Shown piece by piece: positions 8,804 to 16,444 of a stretch of 64,000 nucleotides of DNA. Positions within the stretch are counted from its first letter, which is position 1; each line of letters opens with the position of its first letter. The notes under the pieces were generated by a model. It was not told where the DNA came from, did not search any database, and saw only the letters and a list, made by a program, of their open reading frames with translations. Source of the DNA: CBDBJR01 sp965206445 (GTDB taxonomy: Bacteria > Pseudomonadota > Gammaproteobacteria > Arenicellales > Poriferihabitantaceae); contig CBDBJR010000002.1 of NCBI GenBank assembly GCA_965206445.1, positions 868,001-932,000 of the forward strand. Direction: 5' to 3'. A program made the translations under genes and the position numbers.

Positions 8804-10453
8804 TCAGGATTCCGCCTGTTCGGTCTGCGCCCGCACGGCCTCACGCAGTTTGAATTTCTGAATCTTGCCGGTGGGCGTCTTCGGCAGCAGCATTAACACC
8901 ACTCGCCTGGGCCGCTTGAACCCGGCCATGTTGGCCTTGCAAAAGTCGATGAGGTCTTCTTCGGTGGCGGATTCCCCGGCCTTCAGCTCGACAAAGGCGC
9001 ACGGCGTTTCGCCCCATTTTTCATCCGGCATCGCCACCACCGCCGCCGCCGCCACTTGCGGATGCCGGTAGAGCACCGATTCGACTTCGATCGAAGAGAT
9101 GTTTTCACCGCCGGAGATAATCATATCCTTGAGCCGATCCTTGATCTCGATATACCCGTCGGCATGCACCACGGCCAGGTCACCGGTGTGGAACCAGCCG
9201 TCCCGGAAGGCTTCAGCGGTCGCGGCGGTGTTCTTGTAATACCCTTTCATCGTGGTGTTGCCGCGCATCAGGATCTCACCCAGAGTCTCACCGTCGGCGG
9301 CCACCGGCTGGCCGGTATCCAGATTGACGACCCGCGCCTCTTCCATCATCTGCATCGTGACACCCTGGCGCGCTTTGATCTCGGCCTGCCGGCCGGCGCT
9401 GAGCGCGTCCCACTCGGGGCGCCAGTCGCAATAGAGGACGTGACCATAGGTTTCGGTCAGGCCGTAGACGTGGGTGACATTGAAGCCGAGCTGCGCGGTT
9501 TTTTCCAGCACTTTGCTCGGCGGCGGCGCGCCGGCGGTCATCACCTGCACGGTATAATCCGGGCGATAGCGGACGGCTTCAGGCGCATTGGCCAGCATCG
9601 ACAGCACAATCGGCGCGGCGCCAAAATGCGTCACGCCGTGCGTTTCGATGGCGTTGAAAATGGTCGGCGCATCGACCGTCCGATTGCAGATTATCGTCCC
9701 GCCCATCAGCGTCATCGTCCAGGCATGGCACCAGCCGTTGCAGTGAAACAGCGGGATGGTATACAGGTAGATCGGATGCTTGGGGATTTGCCATGTGGCG
9801 ATGGTGCCCATCGACATCAGGTAGGCGCCGCGATGATGGTAGACCACCCCTTTGGGGCGGCCGCTGGTGCCGGAGGTATAGTTCAGCGCCAGGGTGTCCC
9901 ATTCATTCTCCGGCAGGCCCCAGCCGATTGCCGTTTCGCCGGTCGCCAGCAGTTGTTCGTAGTCCATGCTCCCCAATGCCGCGCCGGTCTGCGGTGCGGC
10001 GGCTTGCCGGTCGATGATATCGATGACGATCGGCGGGTTTTTGAGCTGCGCCAGCGCGGCTTTTACCACGGCTGAAAGCTGGCTGTCGGTGAGCAGTACT
10101 TTGCTGTCGCCGTGCTGCAGGATATACGCGATGGTGTCGGCCTCCAGGCGGGTATTGATTGCGCAGATCACCCCGCCGGACATCGGGATGCCAAAGTGCG
10201 CCTCGACCAGTTCGGGCGTGTTGGCGGCGATGATCGAGACGGTATCGCCTTTGGTTATGCCGAGTTTTTTCAGCCCGCCGGCCAGTTGTTTACAGCGCGC
10301 CGCCGTCTGCTGCCAGTTGTATCGACGCTGGCCGTAAACCACGGCGGGGCGGTCCGGATAGGTGGCGCAGGTGCGCGCCAGAAAGGACAGCGGGCTTAAT
10401 TGAACGAAATTCAGCCCGTCAACCGGCTCCAATTGGGTATAATTTCCGTGCAT
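8804..10453 (-). CDS. AMP-forming acyl-CoA ligase, DmdB-like
   Basis: 549-residue ANL-superfamily enzyme: carboxylate + ATP + CoA to acyl-CoA. Motifs in order: the P-loop TSGTSGRPKGV, YGLTETYG, GWFHTGDLAVVHADGYIEI, the hinge KDRLKDMIISGGENIS and the catalytic lysine in PKTPTGKIQKF. It resembles medium-chain acyl-CoA synthetases that include the 3-methylmercaptopropionyl-CoA ligase DmdB. Divergent placement 71 bases from dmdA supports that role, since DmdB acts on the DmdA product, but this is inference. Start ATG 10453 gives the conserved N-terminus. Confidence 0.82.
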   Translation of the reverse strand: MHGNYTQLEPVDGLNFVQLSPLSFLARTCATYPDRPAVVYGQRRYNWQQTAARCKQLAGGLKKLGITKGDTVSIIAANTPELVEAHFGIPMSGGVICAINTRLEADTIAYILQHGDSKVLLTDSQLSAVVKAALAQLKNPPIVIDIIDRQAAAPQTGAALGSMDYEQLLATGETAIGWGLPENEWDTLALNYTSGTSGRPKGVVYHHRGAYLMSMGTIATWQIPKHPIYLYTIPLFHCNGWCHAWTMTLMGGTIICNRTVDAPTIFNAIETHGVTHFGAAPIVLSMLANAPEAVRYRPDYTVQVMTAGAPPPSKVLEKTAQLGFNVTHVYGLTETYGHVLYCDWRPEWDALSAGRQAEIKARQGVTMQMMEEARVVNLDTGQPVAADGETLGEILMRGNTTMKGYYKNTAATAEAFRDGWFHTGDLAVVHADGYIEIKDRLKDMIISGGENISSIEVESVLYRHPQVAAAAVVAMPDEKWGETPCAFVELKAGESATEEDLIDFCKANMAGFKRPRRVVLMLLPKTPTGKIQKFKLREAVRAQTEQAES

Positions 10454-10524
10454 CGTATTGATGAGTCGATGGCGATGAATGCCATTGGTTTGCAAACGCC
10501 GGATTGTAGCGGTAATTATTCCTG

Positions 10525-11667
10525 ATGACTATGCCTTCTCCCGAAATCCTGTTTTCCCGGCGGCTGCGCCAGACTCCGTTCGAGCAGCGCGTGCGGGAGC
10601 AAAATGCCCGCGGGTTTACCACGTACAACCACATGACGCTGGCGGGGGTCTACCGCTCGTTCGAGCAGGACTATGCGCATTTATGCGAGCACGTGCAGCT
10701 CTGGGACGTGGCCTGCGAGCGGCAGGTCGAGGTCGTGGGGCCGGATGCGCTGGCGCTGGTTGAGCTGATTACCCCGCGGGAGATCGCCGACTGCGCCGTC
10801 GGCCAGAGTAAATATGCGCCGCTGGTTGACGAGTTCGGCGGGCTGATTAACGATCCAATCATGTTGCGGCTGGCGGAAGACCGGTTCTGGATTTCGATTG
10901 CCGATTCCGATGTGCTGCTCTGGGTCAAGGGCATCGCCTACGGCCGCGGTATGCGGGTGGCGGTGTTTGAGCCGGACGTCAGCCCATTGGCGGTGCAGGG
11001 CCCGAAGGCGGATGACCTGATGGCGCAAGTGGTCGGTGAGCAGGTGCGTGATATCCGGCGGTTCGACTTCATTACAACCGACATTGCCGCCACCCCGGTG
11101 CTGCTGGCGCGCTCCGGCTGGAGTGGCCAGGGCGGGTTTGAAATTTATTTGCAGGATTCGACCAAAGGGCTGGCGTTGTGGGACACGCTCTGGCGGGCCG
11201 GGCAGCAGTACCAGGTCCGGGCGGGCTGCCCGAACCTGATCGAGCGCATAGAAACCGGGCTGTTGTCTTACGGCAGTGACATGACGCTGGCGAATAATCC
11301 GTATGAATGCGGCCTGGACAAGTACTGTGACCCGGACAAACCGGCCGAGTACATGGCGCGCGCCGCCCTCAAGAAAATCGCCGCGCAGGGCGTCACGCAA
11401 AAGAAAGTCAACCTGAAAATCAGCGCGCCGGAGGCCATGCCGGCGCCCAGAAGCACCTGGCCGGTTAAAACCGGGCACGGGGCGACGGTCGGCGCGGTCA
11501 CCAGTCTGGCGTATTCCCCGCGCTTTGCCGCGAATCTGTGCTTTGCCATGGTGCAGATTGCCTGCGCCGACCCCGGCACCCGGCTGGTGGTCGAGGCCAA
11601 CGGCGTCGAGCATGTCGGTGTCGTCGCCGACCGGCACTGGCAGGACGCAACCCGACCGCCTGCTTGA
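10525..11667 (+). CDS. dmdA: Dimethylsulfoniopropionate demethylase DmdA
   Basis: DmdA transfers a methyl group from DMSP to tetrahydrofolate, giving 3-methylmercaptopropionate. The protein (380 residues) is a GcvT-fold aminomethyltransferase homologue and follows marine DmdA closely: SRRLRQTPF near the N-terminus, YNHMTL, HVQLWDVACERQVE, NDPIMLRLAEDRFWISIADSD, ARSGWSGQGGFEIYL, GCPNLIERIETGLLSYG and NPYECGLDKY. These stretches separate DmdA from GcvT and from sarcosine or dimethylglycine dehydrogenases. The start is ATG 10525 or 10531. The gene overlaps the next one (TTGA), indicating translational coupling with a transporter. Confidence 0.88.
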   Translation: MTMPSPEILFSRRLRQTPFEQRVREQNARGFTTYNHMTLAGVYRSFEQDYAHLCEHVQLWDVACERQVEVVGPDALALVELITPREIADCAVGQSKYAPLVDEFGGLINDPIMLRLAEDRFWISIADSDVLLWVKGIAYGRGMRVAVFEPDVSPLAVQGPKADDLMAQVVGEQVRDIRRFDFITTDIAATPVLLARSGWSGQGGFEIYLQDSTKGLALWDTLWRAGQQYQVRAGCPNLIERIETGLLSYGSDMTLANNPYECGLDKYCDPDKPAEYMARAALKKIAAQGVTQKKVNLKISAPEAMPAPRSTWPVKTGHGATVGAVTSLAYSPRFAANLCFAMVQIACADPGTRLVVEANGVEHVGVVADRHWQDATRPPA

Positions 11668-12554
11668 CCACACTATCCAGCCATACCAAGGGCCTGCTGC
11701 TCACCGGGCTGGGGGTGTTGGCAATCAGCCCCGATGGGCTGCTGACGCGGTTGATCAGCGCCGACACGCTGGAAATTACCTATTGGCGCGGTCTTTATTT
11801 TGGCTACGGCGTGCTGGTGTTGCTGCTGCTGCGGTTTGGCCGCGGCACATTGCAACTGCTGTTTTCAATCGGCTGGCCGGGGGTGGTTTTGATGCTGCTG
11901 TATGCGCTCGGCAATCTCTGTTTTATCTATTCACTGACGCATACGGCGGTCGCCAATACCCTGTTGATCATCAGCACCACGCCGCTGTTTGCCGCAATCA
12001 TCGCGTGGTTTTTCTTGCGTGAACGGGTGGCCTCGGCTACCTGGGTTGCGATCGGTCTGGTGACCTCGGGGATTGTGATTATCTGCGCCGAGAAGGGCGG
12101 TATGCGCGGGTCGTTTTACGGCAACATGGCCGGGCTGGTTGCGGCCTGCTCGCTGGCTGCCGGGTTTTGCGTCGTCCGCAAATACAAGCAGACCGAGCTG
12201 CTGCCGGCGTTTGGGCTGGGCGGGTTTTTGGTGGCGCTGCTGATCTCGCCGTGGGTTGATCCGGTGCAAACCAGCGCTCAGGATCACGGCTATCTGTTTG
12301 TCATGGGATTTCTGATGCTGCCGATAGCCAATATGCTGATGTTTCTCGGCCCCAAATATCTGCCGGCGCCGGAAGTGGGTCTGATGATGCTGCTGGAGTC
12401 TATTTTGGGGCCGTTGTGGGTCTGGCTGGTGCTGGATGAGCGTCTGAGTGCGTATACGCTGTTCGGCGGTGCGGTGATTGTCCTCACGCTGGCCCTGCAT
12501 GCGGGGTTGAAAATGCGCCCGTCGGCAGCGGGCGTGCACCCGCTGCGCAGATAA
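11664..12554 (+). CDS. EamA/DMT-family transporter
   Basis: About 296 residues with ten hydrophobic segments in two EamA repeats; the end of the first repeat shows TTPLFAAIIAWFFLRERV, and the second shows GPLWVWLVLDERLSAYTLFGGAVIV. This fold exports or takes up small metabolites across the inner membrane. The most economical start is TTG 11664, overlapping the dmdA TGA in TTGA; an upstream start inside dmdA is possible. Its coupling to dmdA and to the racemase-like gene suggests it handles a metabolite of that pathway, but the substrate cannot be read from sequence. Confidence 0.8.
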   Translation: MTTLSSHTKGLLLTGLGVLAISPDGLLTRLISADTLEITYWRGLYFGYGVLVLLLLRFGRGTLQLLFSIGWPGVVLMLLYALGNLCFIYSLTHTAVANTLLIISTTPLFAAIIAWFFLRERVASATWVAIGLVTSGIVIICAEKGGMRGSFYGNMAGLVAACSLAAGFCVVRKYKQTELLPAFGLGGFLVALLISPWVDPVQTSAQDHGYLFVMGFLMLPIANMLMFLGPKYLPAPEVGLMMLLESILGPLWVWLVLDERLSAYTLFGGAVIVLTLALHAGLKMRPSAAGVHPLRR

Positions 12555-13336
12555 TGCCGCCCGTTTTCGCCGCTCGCCGTCCACTGCGCCGCGACGCGCG
12601 CGAAGCCGCCGATACACCGCCGTCCGGCACCGCGGTTCAAGCGGGTATTTTGATGCTGGACACAAAATTTCCCCGCCTGGCCGGCGATATTGGCCGCCCC
12701 GACTCGTTTGCTTTTCCGGTGCTGCATCGCGTCGTCGCCGGCGCCGGGGTGAAGCACATCGTCACCGACAAACCGCTGCCCAGCGGCCTTGCCGAGGCCT
12801 TTCTCGAAGCGGCACAGCAGTTGCAGCGGCAGGGCGCGCCGTTGATTGCCACCAGCTGCGGATTTCTGTCGCCGCTGCAAGCGCCGCTGCAGCGGCAGTT
12901 GCAAGTGCCGTTCCTGTCCTCGGCGTTGTTGCTGCTGCCGCTGCTGCGCGCGCAGTACGGCGCCGATGCGAAAATCGGCGTCATCACGTTTGACGCCGAG
13001 CGGTTGAATGCGGCGCATATCCCGCTGCCGCCGTCGGAGCTGGTGTCGTTGTGTATTGTCGGGCTGAAGCCGGATGATGAATTAAGCCGGGTGATCAAAC
13101 ACAATCAACCGCGCCTGGACCGGCGGCTGTGTGAACGGCAAATCCTCGCACGGGTACGAGAATTGCACCGGGCACAGCCGGAGCTGCGGGCGATTGTGCT
13201 CGAATGCACCAATCTTTCCCACTGGAAAAAGCAGATGCGCCGTTTGACCGGTCTGCCGGTATTCGACCTGGTGGATTTGATCGCGTTCTTTGCCGACAGC
13301 TTTTCTCCCTCTCCCGCCGGGAGAGGGTTGGGGTGA
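12554..13336 (+). CDS. Aspartate/glutamate racemase family protein
   Basis: 260 residues. The core begins near residue 31 (GILMLDTKFPRLAGDIG) and shows two cysteine motifs expected of cofactor-free Asp/Glu/hydantoin racemases: IATSCGFLS and LECTNLSHWK. The ATG overlaps the preceding stop (TAATG), so it is coupled to the transporter gene. The substrate is unknown; relatives racemise amino acids or cleave small malonates or maleates. The last residues (SPSPAGRGLG) and the stop codon come from a palindromic intergenic repeat, so the natural C-terminus has been extended or replaced. The first ~30 residues are basic and may not be translated. Confidence 0.72.
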   Translation: MPPVFAARRPLRRDAREAADTPPSGTAVQAGILMLDTKFPRLAGDIGRPDSFAFPVLHRVVAGAGVKHIVTDKPLPSGLAEAFLEAAQQLQRQGAPLIATSCGFLSPLQAPLQRQLQVPFLSSALLLLPLLRAQYGADAKIGVITFDAERLNAAHIPLPPSELVSLCIVGLKPDDELSRVIKHNQPRLDRRLCERQILARVRELHRAQPELRAIVLECTNLSHWKKQMRRLTGLPVFDLVDLIAFFADSFSPSPAGRGLG

Positions 13337-13390
13337 GGGGTTGCGCCGGGGTTTCCCCTCACCCTTAATCCCGCGCCCACGGGGAGAGGA
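13307..13390. repeat. REP-like inverted repeat pair
   Basis: Left arm 13307-13340 contains the hairpin CCCTCTCCCGCCGGGAGAGG followed by GGTGAGGGG. The right arm (13355-13390) starts CCCCTCACCC and ends GGGGAGAGGA, an inverted, slightly diverged copy. The same family recurs at 21130-21149 and 21290-21309. Such elements are common intergenic repeats in proteobacteria; here the left arm overlaps the racemase 3' end. Confidence 0.75.
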
Positions 13391-13531
13391 AGATTGTGGG
13401 TTGATTGACCCGTATGCAATCAGTGAGCCGGGGCGTGCGGCTGTTGCCGTCAGGGTATATCGCCCGCCGGCCCGGGCAGTCGTATTGGCAATGGCGGCAA
13501 AGAAAAGTGGTAAGATTCCAACCCTTAATTT

Positions 13532-13540
13532 AACGGAGGT
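13532..13540 (+). promoter_or_regulatory. Strong ribosome binding site of the TRAP operon
   Basis: AACGGAGGT ends five bases before ATG 13546. It favours that ATG over the GTG at 13543 and predicts high expression of the binding protein. Confidence 0.7.
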
Positions 13541-13545
13541 ATGTG

Positions 13546-14547
13546 ATGAAACCAGTAACAACCGTATTCAAGTTCGCGCGCAACTCGCTGCTGGCCGGCG
13601 TCGCTGCACTGGCGCTCACCGTGTCCGCCCAGGTGGCCGCTGAGACCTGGGATATGCCGCTGGCGTATTCGGCGACCAATTATCATTCTGAAAATGCCGC
13701 ACGTTTTGCCACCGCGGTTACACAGGCCACTGGCGGGGCGCTCGAAGTCATCCCCCATCCCGGCGGCTCGCTGTACAAAGGCGGGGAAATTTTCCGCGCG
13801 GTGCGCACCGGGCAGGTCGCGCTCGGCGAGCGGCTGATCTCGGCGCTGGGCAATGAAGACGCGATCTTTGAAATAGACGCGCTGCCTTTTCTGGCCACCG
13901 GTTTTGATGATGCCTGGACGCTGTATCAGGCCTCGCGTCCGGCGATCGAAAACATATTGCAGGACAAGGGGGTGAAACTGCTGTATGCGGTGCCCTGGCC
14001 GTCGCAGGGGTTGTATAGCAAGCAGCCGGTCAACAGTGCGGCCGATATGCAAGACGTCAAATTTCGCGCGTATAACGCCGCCACTTCCCGGCTGGCCGAG
14101 CTGATGGGAGCGGTGCCGACCAAAATCGAGGCGGCGGAGTTGTCGCAGGCTTTTGCCACCGGTGTGGCCGAAAGCATGATCTCATCCGGCTCCACCGGGT
14201 ATGACCGCAAGCTCTGGGAGCACGTCGACTACTGGTATGACATCCAGGCCTGGCTGCCAAAAAACATGGTGATCGCGAACCTCGATAGCTGGAACGCGCT
14301 GGATGCCGCGACCCGGGGGGTTGTCCTCGGCGCCGCCGCGATGGCGGAGCAGGCCGGCTGGGCGCAGGCGCGCATGCTGGGCGACTGGTATAAAGACCAA
14401 TTGGCCGCCAATGGCATGCAGGTCGGCCCGCCAACCGAGCAGTTGCGCATGGATTTTATACAGATCGGCGAGACGATGACCGCGGAATGGCTCGAGCGCG
14501 CCGGCGAGGCCGGCAAATCGGCGATCGACACCTACCGCGCCAATTGA
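13546..14547 (+). CDS. TRAP transporter substrate-binding protein (DctP family)
   Basis: 333 residues with a Sec signal peptide (FARNSLLAGVAALALTVSA, cleavage near QVAAE|TW). The mature part is a DctP-fold periplasmic protein: HSENAARFATAVTQATGGALEV, the conserved KGGEIFRAVRTGQVALGE, and FRAYNAATSRLAELMGAVP, where family members place the substrate-carboxylate arginine. It delivers an organic acid to the Q/M membrane pair encoded next. Ligand unknown; the downstream lyase-like gene suggests an amino or hydroxy acid. Confidence 0.92.
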   Translation: MKPVTTVFKFARNSLLAGVAALALTVSAQVAAETWDMPLAYSATNYHSENAARFATAVTQATGGALEVIPHPGGSLYKGGEIFRAVRTGQVALGERLISALGNEDAIFEIDALPFLATGFDDAWTLYQASRPAIENILQDKGVKLLYAVPWPSQGLYSKQPVNSAADMQDVKFRAYNAATSRLAELMGAVPTKIEAAELSQAFATGVAESMISSGSTGYDRKLWEHVDYWYDIQAWLPKNMVIANLDSWNALDAATRGVVLGAAAMAEQAGWAQARMLGDWYKDQLAANGMQVGPPTEQLRMDFIQIGETMTAEWLERAGEAGKSAIDTYRAN

Positions 14548-14624
14548 TCCGATACCCCTAGTCTGATGCGCGCCGGCGGATGGCAGTGCGGCCAATTCCA
14601 TCCGCCACCCCATCGGGTTGAATC

Positions 14625-15140
14625 ATGAGGCGTTTCTGGTGTCGGCTGGATCGGCTGCTGAACCGGCTGTATACGATCTGCGGCTATGCGGCGGCGCTGT
14701 TTCTCGTGATAATCGGCCTGATGGTGTGCGCCAGCATTGTCACACGCCTGTTTTCCACCTATGTGCCCGGCCTGACCGAATATTCCGGCTACGCGATGGC
14801 GGCGGCCAGCTTTTTGGCGCTGGCCTATACCTTTCAATACGACGGTCATATCCGGGTCGATCTGGTGATCAGCCGGTTTGCCGCCGGCACCCGCTATCTG
14901 TTCGAGCTATGGGCGCTGCTGGTGGCGTCGATAACCTGCTGCTACCTGGCCTATTATCTCGCCCGCCTGGTGTATTTTTCCTACCGGTTCGCGGAGAGGA
15001 GCGAGGGCTCGGACGCCATTATGCTGTGGATTCCGCAATCGCTGGTGCTGGCCGGCGGCGTGGTATTGGCGATTTGCTGCTCGCATCGGCTGATTAAGAC
15101 GCTGGTGAGTGGCCGGATGCAGCCGGGGGTCGAAGCATGA
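14625..15140 (+). CDS. TRAP transporter small permease (DctQ family)
   Basis: 171 residues with four membrane segments, the first at residues 18-40 (ICGYAAALFLVIIGLMVCAS). The DctQ pattern EYSGYAMAAASFLALAYTFQ and GHIRVDLV is clear. It would form the membrane complex with the large permease, whose start overlaps its stop (ATGA at 15137-15140), implying stoichiometric translation. Confidence 0.92.
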   Translation: MRRFWCRLDRLLNRLYTICGYAAALFLVIIGLMVCASIVTRLFSTYVPGLTEYSGYAMAAASFLALAYTFQYDGHIRVDLVISRFAAGTRYLFELWALLVASITCCYLAYYLARLVYFSYRFAERSEGSDAIMLWIPQSLVLAGGVVLAICCSHRLIKTLVSGRMQPGVEA

Positions 15141-16441
15141 ATGAGCTGGCACTGACGCTGTTTTTTATTGCCGTTTTATTCTTTCTTCTCGGCACCGGCG
15201 TCTGGGTGGCGATCAGCCTGCTGGGGGTGGCGGTCATCGGGATGCTGATGTTCACCAACCGGCCGGCCGGCGACGCGATGGTGACCACTATCTGGGGGGC
15301 AAGTTCGAGTTGGACCTTGACCGCGCTGCCGTTGTTTATCTGGATGGGTGAGATCCTGTTTCGCACCAAACTGTCGGAAAACCTGTTTCGCGGCCTGACC
15401 CCGCTGATGCGAAAGCTACCCGGCGGGCTGTTGCACGTGAACATTGGCGGCTGCGCCATCTTTGCCGCCATTTCCGGCTCTTCCGCCGCCACCGTCGCCA
15501 TGGTTGGACGCATCTCGATACCCGAGCTGCGCCGGCGCCACTATCCCGAATCGATGATCAACGGCACGCTGGCCGGCGCCGGCACGCTGGGGCTGCTGAT
15601 CCCGCCGTCGATCATGCTGATCATCTACGGCGTCGCGGTCAATGAATCGATCGCCAAACTGTTCATTGCCGGCGTGTTGCCCGGGATCATGCTGGCCGGT
15701 TTGTTTATGGGCTACGTGATGCTCTGGAGTGTATTCCGGAATCGCCACCAGGCCCCGGTCGAGGCGGAAAACGCACCGGGCAAGCTCAAGGAGGTGCTGC
15801 TGCTGTTGCCGGTCTTTCTGCTGATTCTCGGCGTCATGGGCTCGATTTATACCGGTTTGGCGACCGCCACCGAAGCGGCGGTGCTCGGCGTCGTGGGGGC
15901 GCTGATCATATCCTTGCTGCAGGGCTCGCTCACCCGGGAGTCGTTTATGCAGTCGCTGCTGGGCGCAACGCGGACCTCGGCGATGATCGCGTTTATCCTC
16001 GCCGGGTCGACATTTTTATCCTTGACGATGGGCTTTACCGGGCTGCCGCGCGAGCTGGCGAGCTGGATTGCCACGCTGGATCTGTCACCGCTGGTTTTGA
16101 TCGGCATGCTGACGGTGTTCTACATCATCCTGGGCTGCTTTTTAGACGGCATATCCGCAGTCGTGCTGACCATGGCGGTCATCGAGCCGATGGTGCGCCA
16201 GGCCGGTATCGACATGATCTGGTTCGGGATTTTTGTCGTCGTGGTGGTGGAAATGGCGCAGATCACGCCGCCGATCGGGTTTAATTTGTTTGTGCTGCAA
16301 GGCATGACCGGCAACAACATGGGGTTTATTGCGCGCGCCGCGCTCCCGATGTTTCTGATTATGCTGCTGGCGATCGTGATCCTGGTGTACGTGCCGCAGA
16401 TTGCGACCTACCTGCCGGAGCTGATGGCGAACAAGAATTAG
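15137..16441 (+). CDS. TRAP transporter large permease (DctM family)
   Basis: 434 residues with about twelve to thirteen membrane segments. It shows hallmark DctM motifs: FIWMGEILFRTKLSENLFRG, AISGSSAATVAMVGRI, LAGAGTLGLLIPPSI and MAQITPPIGFNLFVLQG near the C-terminus. It is the sodium-coupled translocation subunit. It overlaps the small permease gene by four bases and ends three bases before the lyase-like gene, so that enzyme belongs to the transporter operon. Confidence 0.94.
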   Translation: MNELALTLFFIAVLFFLLGTGVWVAISLLGVAVIGMLMFTNRPAGDAMVTTIWGASSSWTLTALPLFIWMGEILFRTKLSENLFRGLTPLMRKLPGGLLHVNIGGCAIFAAISGSSAATVAMVGRISIPELRRRHYPESMINGTLAGAGTLGLLIPPSIMLIIYGVAVNESIAKLFIAGVLPGIMLAGLFMGYVMLWSVFRNRHQAPVEAENAPGKLKEVLLLLPVFLLILGVMGSIYTGLATATEAAVLGVVGALIISLLQGSLTRESFMQSLLGATRTSAMIAFILAGSTFLSLTMGFTGLPRELASWIATLDLSPLVLIGMLTVFYIILGCFLDGISAVVLTMAVIEPMVRQAGIDMIWFGIFVVVVVEMAQITPPIGFNLFVLQGMTGNNMGFIARAALPMFLIMLLAIVILVYVPQIATYLPELMANKN

Positions 16442-16444
16442 CCG

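Noticed and set aside
9056..10075. A 339-codon open frame opposite the acyl-CoA ligase gene
   Set aside because: Shadow of the ligase codons; low-complexity translation and no ribosome binding site.
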